From contig JAIEQI010000049.1 in the NCBI GenBank assembly GCA_019747875.1, positions 1-64,000 of the forward strand: DNA of 64,000 nucleotides, given 5' to 3'. Source of the DNA: Candidatus Obscuribacterales bacterium (GTDB lineage: Bacteria; Cyanobacteriota; Vampirovibrionia; Obscuribacterales; Obscuribacteraceae). Below, one piece after another: positions 18,888 through 28,200 of the stretch. A model generated the notes under the pieces. The model saw only the letters and a program-made list of their open reading frames with translations. It had not been told where the DNA came from and did no database searches. The first letter of the stretch is position 1, and every line of letters starts with the position of its first letter. A program made the translations under genes and the position numbers.

Positions 18888-21233
18888 ATGCAAACCACAT
18901 CAGACGAACCCAAATTGCAGCTTGATCTAGAGCTTCTTTTGCCGCATCTTCCAGATGAGCGCGATCAATGCATTCAAAGATTGGAGCAAGAACTGGGCAT
19001 CACTCGCGGTATCACTCAAGTGCATATAAAGAAAGACGGCGAGCAATTTGCACTGTGCCTCCATTACGATCCGACTGTTTTCAATCTGGCGACTCTACAG
19101 CGCACCGCTCGCCGCACAGGAGCGAAGATTTCCAATCGCTACCAGCACGAACTCATGCCCATAATTGGCATGGACTGTTCCGATTGCACACTGGTAATCG
19201 AACATGGAGTGAAGCGCTTAGAGGGCATACTCGATGCATCGGTTAGCTATGTTGCCGGCACTCTGAAGGTTGAATACGACAGCCAGAAAGTAAGTAATGC
19301 TGACATAAAAGCACGAGTGAAGGGGCTCGGTTATGAAGTACCAGATACCGGACTCAAAGCAATAGTCAAAGAACGGCGAGAGCTTATCTTCTCCACGCTA
19401 TGTGGACTGACCTTAGCAGCAGCCTGGATGTCGCCACAGTTGTCCTTGCCGATGCAAGTTACCTATTTGCTATTTGCCGGCACATATTTCTTTGCCGGCT
19501 ATGACATTGCCAGACACGCCTGGCATTCTATTAAAGAGCGCCACTTTGACACGGATTTGTTGATGGTGTTTGCTGCAATCGGTGCAGCCATATTAGGCAA
19601 CTTCCTGGAAGGTGGCTTGCTGCTCTTTCTTTTTAGTTTAGGACATGCTCTTGAAGAGCTGGCATTGGACAAGGCTCGCGATGCTGTCGGTAAGCTCGGA
19701 CAGCTAACCCCAAAAACGGCCACAGTTGTTCGCGACAGTAAGCAAATCGATGTTTCTGTCGATGAGCTTCAAATAGATGAAGTAGTTGTGGTGAAACCAG
19801 GGGTTCGTGTACCAGTTGATGGTGTCATTTCTCATGGAAATTCAGCTGTTGATCAGTCACCTATCACTGGCGAGAGCATGCCGGTTGAGAAATCAAAAGG
19901 CGATAAAGTCTTTGCCGGCTCCATAAACGGTAACGGGCAGTTACTGGTCAAAGTAACCAAACTAGCTAAAGACAACACGCTTTCTCGTGTAATGCAGCTT
20001 GTTGAAGAGTCACAGACGCAAAAGACCAGGACGCAGCAGCTGACAGAGAAATTCACCAGTTGGTTTGTGCCAACAGTCCTTGTTTTCGATGTTTTATTGA
20101 TAGCAGTACCTCCTGCTTTTGGTATTCCTTTGCAGACTGCATTTCTAAGAGCAATGACTTTTCTCGTCGCCGTCTCTCCTTGTGCGTTGGCACTGGGAGC
20201 GCCTTCGGCTGTACTTGCCGGCATTGCTCAAGCTGCACGCAATGGAGTCCTTATCAAAGGTGGCTTGCATCTGGAAACTCTCGGTCAATTGAAAGCAATA
20301 GCGTTTGACAAGACGGGCACATTGACGCACGGCAAACCTAAAGTGGTTGACATTGTTGCAACGGCCAACCTATCGGAAAATGAAGTCTTGGCGCTTACAG
20401 CTGCTTGCGAAAGCCGCTCCGGACACCCGTTAGCCGCTGCTATCGTAGCCGAAGCACATAATAGATCTTTGAAGATTCCTGAGCCTGAAAAAATGGAGTC
20501 TGTAAGCGGACAAGGACTTATTGCCACCATATCTGGACGCCACGTACTTGTCGGTAATCTCAAGCTGATGAAGGACAAATCAATTTCCGTTGCGGAAGGA
20601 CAACTGAATCGGCTGGAAGCATTTGAGTCAGAAGGAAAGACGAGCATCATCGTAGCAATTGACGGAACAATGGCGGCTATCATTGCTCTTGCGGATACTC
20701 CTCGCGACAACGCAAAAACATCTTTGGCAGCACTGCACAAGTTGGGTATCGAGCAGATCTTTCTTCTGTCAGGCGACAACTCACGTGTAGCAAATAAGCT
20801 AGGCAAAGACTTAGGAATCGACCAAGTCAAAGCTGAGCTTATGCCAGAAGACAAAGTCCAGGCTATGCGGGACATCGCAGCAAACAGAGTGGTGGCGATG
20901 GTCGGAGACGGCGTTAACGATGCACCGGCTCTTGCTGCTGCCAGCGTAGGTATCGCCATGGGCGGGGCGTCGACAGATGTAGCTCTTGAGACCGCCGATG
21001 TTGCCTTAATGGGTGACGACTTATCGAAACTGCCTTTTGCTGTAAGTCTCGGTCGTGCCACACGCAGTGTAATTCGTCAGAACTTACTTATATCGGTGGC
21101 TACAATAGTTGGCTTGGCGATTACTGCCATTGCAGGCGTCTCCAGTATTGGCTGGGCAATACTGTTTCATGAAGGGAGCACACTTCTTGTTGTTGTCAAT
21201 TCGTTGCGCCTACTTACTCATCAAAGGCATTGA
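18888..21233 (+). CDS. P1B-type metal ATPase with SPC motif
   Basis: 781 residues. The N-terminus has a degenerate HMA-like fold (about 20-85, no CxxC) then a complete HMA domain with GMDCSDC (near 95-100). Core motifs: TGES, SPCALALGAPSA (near 430), DKTGT (near 474), SGHPLAAA, GDGVNDAPAL (near 673). The ion-path motif is SPC rather than CPC; SPC is typical of P1B-4 (Co/Fe/Zn-type) pumps, but those usually lack an N-terminal HMA, so this is a mixed architecture. It follows the RND operon by 39 bp and is probably part of the same response. Likely substrate Zn, Cd or Co. Confidence 0.9.
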   Translation: MQTTSDEPKLQLDLELLLPHLPDERDQCIQRLEQELGITRGITQVHIKKDGEQFALCLHYDPTVFNLATLQRTARRTGAKISNRYQHELMPIIGMDCSDCTLVIEHGVKRLEGILDASVSYVAGTLKVEYDSQKVSNADIKARVKGLGYEVPDTGLKAIVKERRELIFSTLCGLTLAAAWMSPQLSLPMQVTYLLFAGTYFFAGYDIARHAWHSIKERHFDTDLLMVFAAIGAAILGNFLEGGLLLFLFSLGHALEELALDKARDAVGKLGQLTPKTATVVRDSKQIDVSVDELQIDEVVVVKPGVRVPVDGVISHGNSAVDQSPITGESMPVEKSKGDKVFAGSINGNGQLLVKVTKLAKDNTLSRVMQLVEESQTQKTRTQQLTEKFTSWFVPTVLVFDVLLIAVPPAFGIPLQTAFLRAMTFLVAVSPCALALGAPSAVLAGIAQAARNGVLIKGGLHLETLGQLKAIAFDKTGTLTHGKPKVVDIVATANLSENEVLALTAACESRSGHPLAAAIVAEAHNRSLKIPEPEKMESVSGQGLIATISGRHVLVGNLKLMKDKSISVAEGQLNRLEAFESEGKTSIIVAIDGTMAAIIALADTPRDNAKTSLAALHKLGIEQIFLLSGDNSRVANKLGKDLGIDQVKAELMPEDKVQAMRDIAANRVVAMVGDGVNDAPALAAASVGIAMGGASTDVALETADVALMGDDLSKLPFAVSLGRATRSVIRQNLLISVATIVGLAITAIAGVSSIGWAILFHEGSTLLVVVNSLRLLTHQRH

Positions 21234-21248
21234 AAGCGAGGTGATTCA

Positions 21249-21443
21249 ATGAAAAAGACCGACGAAGGCTCAGATAAGGACCGAAGCAACATTGCCCTTG
21301 TTCTGTTGGGTATTATCACGCTTGCCCTGTTAATCGCATTCATCTGGCATTACATAACTGCCAAGCCGCCGGAGTCCGAACTCCATACTAGACCCGCTGG
21401 ATATCTATGGCATCGGCCGGCTGACGCGGTGAATCTCTGTTGA
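21249..21443 (+). CDS. Small single-pass membrane protein
   Basis: 64 residues with one membrane helix (IALVLLGIITLALLIAFIWHYI) flanked by a charged N-terminus and a short tail ending in Cys. It starts 15 bp after the P-type ATPase, with GAGGTG as a plausible ribosome site, and may be a small accessory subunit or stability factor of that pump. No family recognised; small size limits confidence. Confidence 0.5.
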   Translation: MKKTDEGSDKDRSNIALVLLGIITLALLIAFIWHYITAKPPESELHTRPAGYLWHRPADAVNLC

Positions 21444-21499
21444 GAAGCAACCGGACAATGATTTCCAAAATACCTTGGCTTAATGGTTATGAGAATCTC

Positions 21500-21528
21500 T
21501 TGCATTTATGCTCATGATTCGATAATAT
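21500..21528 (+). promoter_or_regulatory. Sigma70-like promoter of the arsenic operon, probably leaderless
   Basis: TTGCAT (21500-21505), a 17-bp spacer and TAATAT (21523-21528). The ATG of the ArsR gene is at 21536, only 7 bp after the -10, so transcription would start at or next to the start codon. No ribosome site fits between. Confidence 0.55.
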
Positions 21529-21535
21529 TGGAAAT

Positions 21536-21835
21536 ATGAAAGCTAATGATGCGGTCAGGGCTCTAGGGGCACTGGCTCAAGAATCACGGTTGCAAGTATT
21601 TAGGCTACTTGTCCGCAAAGGCTCGGCAGGGATGGCGGCTGGCGATCTTAGCCATCACTTCGGCTTACCGGCGGCGACGATGTCCTTCCATCTGAAGGAA
21701 CTCAGCAACGCCGGACTGATCACCTCGCGGCGTGAAAGCCGCTCAATTATCTATTCAGCCAATTATGCGCACATGCAAACCTTGATCAGTTTCTTGCTTG
21801 AGAATTGCTGTGCTGACAATGGAGGTAAATGCTGA
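21536..21835 (+). CDS. arsR: ArsR-family arsenic-type repressor
   Basis: 99 residues. Winged-helix motifs: LGALAQESRLQVFRLLVRKG, HHFGLPAATMSFHLKELSNAGLI (recognition helix), SRRESRSIIYSANY (wing). The C-terminal NCCADNGGKC provides a Cys cluster of the kind that binds As(III) in some ArsR subtypes. It is the first gene of an arsenic operon; the next gene starts in its stop codon (TGATG). Autoregulation through the promoter at 21500-21528 is expected from the family. Confidence 0.9.
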   Translation: MKANDAVRALGALAQESRLQVFRLLVRKGSAGMAAGDLSHHFGLPAATMSFHLKELSNAGLITSRRESRSIIYSANYAHMQTLISFLLENCCADNGGKC

Positions 21836-22299
21836 TGAAGAGATTTCACGTACATGTTGCAGTGTCTGACTTGGAGCAATCGATACAGTTCTATTCAACG
21901 TTCTTCAATGCCCAGCCGACGGTGAAGAAGGAAGACTATGCCAAATGGATGCTTGATGATCCTCGAATAAACTTTGCGATTTCCACACGCGGTAGAGAGC
22001 CGGGCCTCGACCATCTTGGAATTCAGGTTGAAGATGCTGAAGATCTGAAGGAAATTTCTTTGCGTCTAAAGGCGGCTCAGCAACCTGTTCTTGAGCAAGA
22101 GCAGACTACATGTTGTTATGCCAAAGCTGACAAAGCTTGGGTGCATGATCCGCAAGGAATTGCCTGGGAGTCGTTTTACACAACGGGAAGTGCCACCACT
22201 TACGGTGAGGACGCCGAGCTTCAAAATCAAAGTAAATCAGCCTGTTGCGCTCCGGATGTGGAAAGTGTATCGGTGCAAATCGGCAAGAAATGCAGCTAA
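21835..22299 (+). CDS. VOC-family ArsI/CadI-like protein (organoarsenical lyase type)
   Basis: 154 residues from the ATG at 21835, giving the family-typical MKRFHVHVAVSDLEQSIQFY start; an ATG two codons earlier is possible. One glyoxalase/VOC unit with His in HVHVAV and LDHLGIQV, Glu in WESFYT, and the vicinal TTCCYAK cysteines of ArsI C-As lyases, which cleave methyl-As(III). The tail has SACCAP and KKCS. In known family members Fe(II) is bound by two His and one Glu. Its position between arsR and an aquaporin supports arsenic rather than cadmium function. Confidence 0.87.
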   Translation: MKRFHVHVAVSDLEQSIQFYSTFFNAQPTVKKEDYAKWMLDDPRINFAISTRGREPGLDHLGIQVEDAEDLKEISLRLKAAQQPVLEQEQTTCCYAKADKAWVHDPQGIAWESFYTTGSATTYGEDAELQNQSKSACCAPDVESVSVQIGKKCS

Positions 22300-22952
22300 A
22301 ACACAAACTCATAGCAGAATTTCTAGGAACCGCCTTCCTTCTGGCGACAGTTGTCGGTTCAGGAATCATGGGTGAACGTCTAGCCGCCGGCAATGTGGCT
22401 ATTGCACTGTTGGCTAATACTCTTGCAACTGGCGCTATTCTTACGTGCTTGATTTTGACATTTAGCAAAATCTCCAGTCATTTCAACCCTGCGGTTACAT
22501 CTGTTACTGCCGGGCTTGGACAACTGCGTTGGCAGGTTGTGCCAGCGTTTGTGATTGTGCAGATGATTGCTGCAGTCACTGGAGTTGTTGCTGCTAATCT
22601 TATGTTCGGTCTGCCACCACTTTATTTGTCGATACATGAGCGAACTGGTTATGCTCAATGGTTCAGTGAAGGCGTTGCTACTTTTGGATTGATTACAGTT
22701 ATTCTCTTTGGAGATAAATACAGAGGGGAAGCAGTTCCATACATCGTCGGTGCTTACATTACCGCTGCCTATTGGTTCACATCATCTACTTCGTTTGCTA
22801 ATCCTGCCGTAACGATTGCTCGTTGTTTGTCAAACACCTTCGCAGGTATCAGGCCGCAGGACGTAGGTGGATTTGTGGCAGCTCAAACTATTGGTGCAGC
22901 CTTGGCCGCAATCTTGTTTTGGTGGTTTCACAAAGGAGAAGGGGTTGCATGA
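22290..22952 (+). CDS. MIP/aquaporin-family channel (AqpS-like)
   Basis: 220 residues from the ATG at 22290, overlapping the ArsI-like gene by 10 bp. Six helices and both NPA boxes are present (FNPAVTS near 60, ANPAVTI near 173), with FLGTAFLLATVVGSGIM as first helix. In ars operons such channels conduct arsenite or methylarsenicals out of the cell (AqpS of rhizobia). Here the combination with an ArsC-like reductase suggests arsenate reduction followed by downhill efflux of As(III), with no ArsB/Acr3 pump in the operon. Confidence 0.88.
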   Translation: MQLKHKLIAEFLGTAFLLATVVGSGIMGERLAAGNVAIALLANTLATGAILTCLILTFSKISSHFNPAVTSVTAGLGQLRWQVVPAFVIVQMIAAVTGVVAANLMFGLPPLYLSIHERTGYAQWFSEGVATFGLITVILFGDKYRGEAVPYIVGAYITAAYWFTSSTSFANPAVTIARCLSNTFAGIRPQDVGGFVAAQTIGAALAAILFWWFHKGEGVA

Positions 22953-23350
22953 AAGTGATTTTTGCATGCGTGCATAATGCCGGACGTTCGCAGATGGCCG
23001 CTGCGTTTTTCAATTTGCTGGCTGATCAGAAAAAAGATCAAGCGTGGTCTGCCGGCACGGAGCCCGGCCAGAGCGTTCATCCGGAAGTAATAACTGCCAT
23101 GAACGAAATTGGAATCGATTTGAGCAAGGCAAAACCGCAACTTCTAACTGATAAATTGGCGCGAAGAGCCGACCTGCTGATCACAATGGGTTGTGGCGAA
23201 GCATGTCCATACGTTCCGGGGCTACTGCGCGACGATTGGCCGCTTTCTGATCCAAAAGGCAAATCGATTGAAGAGGTCCGCAAGGTTCGGGATCATATTC
23301 GCCAGAGGGTTGAAAGCTTGTTGGCAAGCAATCAACTCTTGAGAGGTTGA
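22949..23350 (+). CDS. ArsC-like arsenate reductase (LMW phosphatase fold)
   Basis: 133 residues. The P-loop FACVHNAGRSQMAAAF carries the nucleophilic Cys; MGCGEACPYVPG near residue 77 supplies the two extra Cys of thioredoxin-linked or actinobacterial-type reductases, and DDWPLSDPKGK the catalytic Asp region. It reduces arsenate to arsenite. The ATG overlaps the stop of the aquaporin gene and has AAGGAGAAGGGG upstream. It closes the four-gene ars operon; recombination-like site B follows 20 bp downstream. Confidence 0.9.
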   Translation: MKVIFACVHNAGRSQMAAAFFNLLADQKKDQAWSAGTEPGQSVHPEVITAMNEIGIDLSKAKPQLLTDKLARRADLLITMGCGEACPYVPGLLRDDWPLSDPKGKSIEEVRKVRDHIRQRVESLLASNQLLRG

Positions 23351-23369
23351 TTTGGTTGGTTGTCATCGC

Positions 23370-23395
23370 CGTAGACAAAAGAGGTTTTGTCTACC
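23370..23395. other. dif-like recombination site B (spacer 4)
   Basis: Perfect 10-bp arms GTAGACAAAA / TTTTGTCTAC around a GAGG spacer. The upstream flank GGTTGTCAT matches sites A and E. The spacer is two bases shorter than at the other sites, so it could be a decayed or deleted copy. It separates the arsenic operon from the second RND block. Confidence 0.55.
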
Positions 23396-23470
23396 TCTTA
23401 AGCTGCACTGCAAAGGGTAGCCTGGGTCTTGAAACCGTTATTCTCTGCTGCTTCTTCTTGTCAAACGCCC

Positions 23471-23476
23471 TATAAT
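23471..23476 (+). promoter_or_regulatory. -10 box upstream of the second efflux block
   Basis: A consensus TATAAT lies 33 bp before the ATG at 23509. No good -35 hexamer is visible at 16-18 bp, so an activator may be needed. Confidence 0.4.
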
Positions 23477-23508
23477 CAATATGTCTTACTAAAAATGGCT
23501 GCTTAGAG

Positions 23509-23892
23509 ATGTCTCGCCCGGTAATCGTAGTTTTGATGTTGCTGGTCCTTATATGGACAAGCACGTTGTTGCATGACGTTGCAGAAGCTTTCGATGATTA
23601 CCATTCCGTAGCGGCGACATCCTGCTCGAATTCCCCGCACATCGCATCAAGTAGTCAAGCGACGCCGTCAGTAGGCCAAGCGGAAGCGCCTGAGCACTTC
23701 CATTTCGCCGGAGCCATTTCAAGACACAACAATAATTCGGTGCAATCGGAAAGTGCTCCGATGCCTGCTTACGTTTCTTGGGGAAACAACTGGGATTCAG
23801 TGGGCTGCGCCAGATATGGGCGTGCACCGCCGCATAGTTACAAGACCTTTCAAACCAGACTTTACTTAGTAAACAGGCAGCTGCTCATTTAA
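23509..23892 (+). CDS. Exported small His-containing protein ending VNRQLLI
   Basis: 127 residues. The N-terminal hydrophobic segment (VIVVLMLLVLIWTSTLLHDVA) could be a signal peptide or anchor. The body is polar with scattered His (EHFHFAG, SRHNNN), and the C-terminus RLYLVNRQLLI resembles the ends of the proteins at 6083-6526 and 11992-12384. Like the one at 11992 it directly precedes an RND adaptor and pump. Function unknown; possibly an accessory factor of heavy-metal RND systems. Confidence 0.6.
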   Translation: MSRPVIVVLMLLVLIWTSTLLHDVAEAFDDYHSVAATSCSNSPHIASSSQATPSVGQAEAPEHFHFAGAISRHNNNSVQSESAPMPAYVSWGNNWDSVGCARYGRAPPHSYKTFQTRLYLVNRQLLI

Positions 23893-24024
23893 AGCGGATT
23901 GGCTTGGCTCATGCTCACGTAGTTTGATATGTGATCGAGCCCACCATGTCTTCTTTCGTTGCCGCCAGCACCCCGTTATGGTGCCGGTCTGCGCAGTTGT
24001 TTCGTCTACGTGAAAGCCATCATC

Positions 24025-25248
24025 ATGAAAAAACCTGTTGTATTGTCACTTACCCTGTTTACGTTCTCTTGTGTGGCGCTGACCAGCTGTTCACGGCAAG
24101 AAGCTCATGAAGACGTTTCAGCGCCAGCCGGTCCTGTGGACAGAATCACGCTGTCGCCCAAGGCAATTGAGCATTTTGGACTGACTGTAGTTACCGTGGT
24201 TCAAAGGTCGGACATTCAGACGCTCAGCACAACAGGCGAAATCAAGGCAGATGAGAACAGAGTCTTTCACATCAATTCACTGTCCAATGGCCGTGTCGTT
24301 ACCGACAACGTCATGCTTGGTGACATCATCCATCCAGGACAGACGCTTGCCGTCGTCCAAAACCTAGATGTGGCAAAGGTATACGGAGACTACATTCATC
24401 AAGCCCATCAGAACAAGATGGATATCAACCTGTCCGAGACGCGTCTGGCGCTGGCAACAAAAAACTACAACCGCATAAAAGCTCTCTACCAGGAGAAGAT
24501 CGCCGCAGAGAAGGACTTTCTTAAGGCAGAAGCCGACAAGGAATTGGAGCAAGAAACACTTCGAGGGCTCAAGGAGCACGCCACGCATATTAAGGAAGAA
24601 GCAAGAGCCATGCTGGCTGCTTATGGTGTGAAGCTGGGCGATGGTCACTCCGACCACATCGAAAGCAATAGCCCAATCACTACACCGCGCGGTGGCGTCA
24701 TCATTAAAAAGACAGTGACGGTTGGCGATGTTGTCTCTAATTCTGAGCCGCTCTATGTGGTCGGTGATTTAAGTCATGTGTGGCTGGACATCGCCGTTTA
24801 CGACAAACAATTGCAGAGCATCAAGGAAGGCGACGAGATTTCGTTTACCAGCGACAGCCTGCCTGGACGCATTCTTAAAAGCCACATTAGCTATATCAAG
24901 CCATCCACTGAAGATGGTAGCGGCACCTTCGTAGCAAGAGCTGTCCTCGATAATCCGCATCTGGATTTGAAGCCGGGGATGCTAGGACAAGTGAAAATTC
25001 ATCAACGGCACGCCGAACAGTTAGCTTTTATCCCCGGCGATGCGCTTCAAAAGTACGGGAAAGAGCAATTCGTCTTCTTGGCAGAACCGGGTGGCTCTTA
25101 CAAGAAACAACCAGTTGAGCTGGCGAAGAAAGTGGAAGGCGGCTATCTGATAACTCATGGTCTCACGCCTGGGCAACGAATCGTCAGTAAAGGTAGCTTC
25201 ACTCTCAAGGCTGAAATGCTCAAAGGCACGATGGCAGGTGAAGACTGA
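24025..25248 (+). CDS. RND efflux adaptor lipoprotein (CzcB/CusB-like)
   Basis: 407 residues from the ATG at 24025, which opens onto a lipoprotein signal peptide (LTLFTFSCVALTSC). Adaptor features: TTGEIKADENRVFHINSLSNGRVVTDNVMLGD-type first lipoyl/beta region, a helical hairpin (about 120-205), SPITTPRGGVIIKKTVTVGDVV second half, and a C-terminal barrel. Unlike the adaptor at 12465, it is lipid anchored. The stop overlaps the pump ATG (TGATG). No outer-membrane channel gene accompanies this pair, so it may use one of the two TolC-like proteins upstream. Confidence 0.88.
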   Translation: MKKPVVLSLTLFTFSCVALTSCSRQEAHEDVSAPAGPVDRITLSPKAIEHFGLTVVTVVQRSDIQTLSTTGEIKADENRVFHINSLSNGRVVTDNVMLGDIIHPGQTLAVVQNLDVAKVYGDYIHQAHQNKMDINLSETRLALATKNYNRIKALYQEKIAAEKDFLKAEADKELEQETLRGLKEHATHIKEEARAMLAAYGVKLGDGHSDHIESNSPITTPRGGVIIKKTVTVGDVVSNSEPLYVVGDLSHVWLDIAVYDKQLQSIKEGDEISFTSDSLPGRILKSHISYIKPSTEDGSGTFVARAVLDNPHLDLKPGMLGQVKIHQRHAEQLAFIPGDALQKYGKEQFVFLAEPGGSYKKQPVELAKKVEGGYLITHGLTPGQRIVSKGSFTLKAEMLKGTMAGED

Positions 25249-28200
25249 TGGAAAACTTCTTCGCTAATCTAGTCAAACATAAATTGCCTATCTGTCTCTT
25301 CTTCTTTCTGGCAGTCGTTGGTGGCATTCAAGCACTAACATATTTGCCGATTGATGCCTTTCCTGACCTGGCGAACAACCAGGTGCAGATCCTGACAGAC
25401 GCGCCCGGAATGGCGCCGCTCGAAGCCGAGCAACTTGTGACCATACCTATCGAATCAATTATGAACGGGTTGCATGGTGTCACTAGAGTGCGCTCGATGT
25501 CTAAGTTTGGACTATCGGTCGTGTCTGTCGTCTTTCACGACAACATTGATACATACTTTGCTAGGCAGTTAGTTTTCGAGCGTCTGCAGTCGGCGCGAGC
25601 GCGCTTACCAAAGGGGATCGAACCACAACTGGGTCCGGTTGCGACGGCAATGGGTGAAATTTATCATTACGTGGTAGAAGGCAAATCTTATAGCTCAACC
25701 GATCTTAAAACACTGCAAGACTGGGACGTTAAGTATCAGCTGAGATCTGTGCCAGGTGTTGCCGAGGTCAATACTTTCGGTGGCAATACTCAGGAGTATG
25801 TCGTCAGCATCTTTCCCGTCAAGCTCCAGCAATATGGATTGACTTTGCAGGACGTGTTTGATGCGCTGGAAAAGAACAACAACAATTTTGGAGCGGGAGT
25901 GATTAATCATGATGCCGAGCAGTACACAGTGCGGGGCGTCGGGAGAGTGCGCAATATCGCTGATATCGAAAACATTGTCGTAAAGTCCCGCAATGGCGTG
26001 CCGATTTACGTGCGCAGCATTGCCAATGTAGGTGTCGGCACTGCCTTGAGGCAGGGTGCTGCAACCAAGGACGGCATGGGAGAAGTAGTAACTGGCATAG
26101 TAATGATGCTTAAAGGTGAAAACAGTCGCGACGTAATTGAACGTGTTAAAGAGCGTATCGAGCAGATCAAGAAGACGTTGCCGGAAGGTGTGACTCTCAG
26201 ACCATTCTACGATCAGTCAGTTCTTGTGGACCAAACTATCCACACTGTTGCAACGAACCTAGTTGAAGGCGGCGCGCTCGTCATTCTTGTGCTATTGGTA
26301 ATGCTAGGGAATTTGCGTGCTGCGCTGATTGTTGCCGTAGCGATTCCCATTTCAATGATGTTCTCATTCATGGGCATGAAAGAGATGGGCATCACGGCTA
26401 ACATAATGAGTCTGGGCGCAGTCGATTTCGGAATGATCGTCGACGGCTCTATAGTCATGGTTGAAAACAGTCTCCGTCGATTGGCTCACAATGACGATGA
26501 ACAGATAAGTAACTTCCAGATCATTCAGGACTCGATTCGCGAGATGGCCCGACCGATTCTTTTTGGTGTCCTAATCATCACCGTCGTTTATATGCCTGTA
26601 CTCGCACTTGAAGGCATGGAATACAAAATGTTTTCGCCGATGGTTTTCACCGTTTGCTTTGCCCTTCTGGGATCATTGTTGGTAGCTATGACGCTCACTC
26701 CGGTTCTGTGCTCGTTGTTGCTACGAGGCAAGGTTAGGGAATGGGAGAGTTTCATCATCAAAGCAACGAAAGCGCCCTATCTTGCCAGCCTCGAATGGTG
26801 TCTGAAACACCGCCTTATCACGGTGATTGTTGCGCTGGTATTGCTTTCGGCTACGGTCATTTCATTGCCATTCCTGGGAGTCGAATTTGTGCCAAGACTG
26901 GAGGAGGGAAACATAATTATCGAGACGCGGAATCTGCCCAGCATCTCTCTGCCAGAAGCTGTGAAGGTCTCCACCAATATTGAGCGCGCCATCAAGAATG
27001 TTCCTGAAATTACGACCGTTGTGTGTCGTACAGGCAGACCGGATCTTGCGACCGATCCAATGGGTGTATATCAAACTGACGTGTACGTTATGCTGAAACC
27101 CCGCGAGCGTTGGCGTTCGGGGATGACGAAAGAGAAGCTCGTAGACGAGTTGAGACAACTTCTTGCTGAGCAGGTGCCCGGCGCGAACTTCAATTTTACC
27201 CAGCTCATAGCAATGCGCGTAGACGAGCTCGTCTCAGGAGTGCGATCGGATGTGGCTGTGAAAATCTTTGGCGACGACCTGGACGTGCTTACCGAAAAGG
27301 CGGCTGAGGTGGAAAAGGTCCTGCGGACAGTCAAGGGACAGACAGATCTGCAAGTGGAAAAGCTCACAGGAAGCGGACAACTGCTAATCACGCCGGATAG
27401 AGAACGAATGGCTCGATACGGCGTCAATATTTCTGACATTCAGGACGTTGTGCAAACAGCGGTCATGGGCGTGGCTGTCTCGGAAGTGTTAGAGGGGCGC
27501 AGGCGCTTCGAATTGAGAGTCAAATTTCCTGAAGGAAGCAACATTGATCCTCAAGCGGTGCAAAACCTGTTGGTGCAGAACTCTGCTGGTAAGCGGTTGC
27601 CGCTGGCGCAAGTGGCCACTGTTGAACTCAACGAAGGGGTAGATGTAATAAATCGAGAATTTGCCCAGCGGCGCATTGTGGTTCAGTGCAATGTACGTAA
27701 CCGAGATATAGGCACGTTTGTGAAAGAGGCGCAAGACAAGCTGGCTTCTTTCAAATTGCCACCGGGTTATTACATACAATGGAGTGGTCAGTTCGAGAAC
27801 CAACAGCGAGCAATGAAGAAACTCACGTTCGTCGTGCCGCTTTCCATATTGATCATATTCTTCCTGCTTACAGCCACCTTTGCCTCAATAAAAGATGCTC
27901 TTCTAGTTTTGCTGAATGTTCCTTTCGCTTTAATAGGAGGCGTGGTTGCGCTGTGGATACGCGGAATGTATCTGAGCGTTCCCGCTTCAATCGGCTTCAT
28001 CGCGCTGTTTGGTGTAGCAGTCTTGAACGGGCTTGTTCTAATCTCATATATCAACAAACTTATTGGAGACGGTGTGGTACCAAAGGCAGCGATTCGTCAG
28101 GCGTGTGAGGTGCGACTCAGGCCGGTTCTGATGACGGCTATGGTTGCTGCTCTCGGGTTTTTACCGATGTCACTCTCCACCGGTTCTGGTGCAGAAGTTC

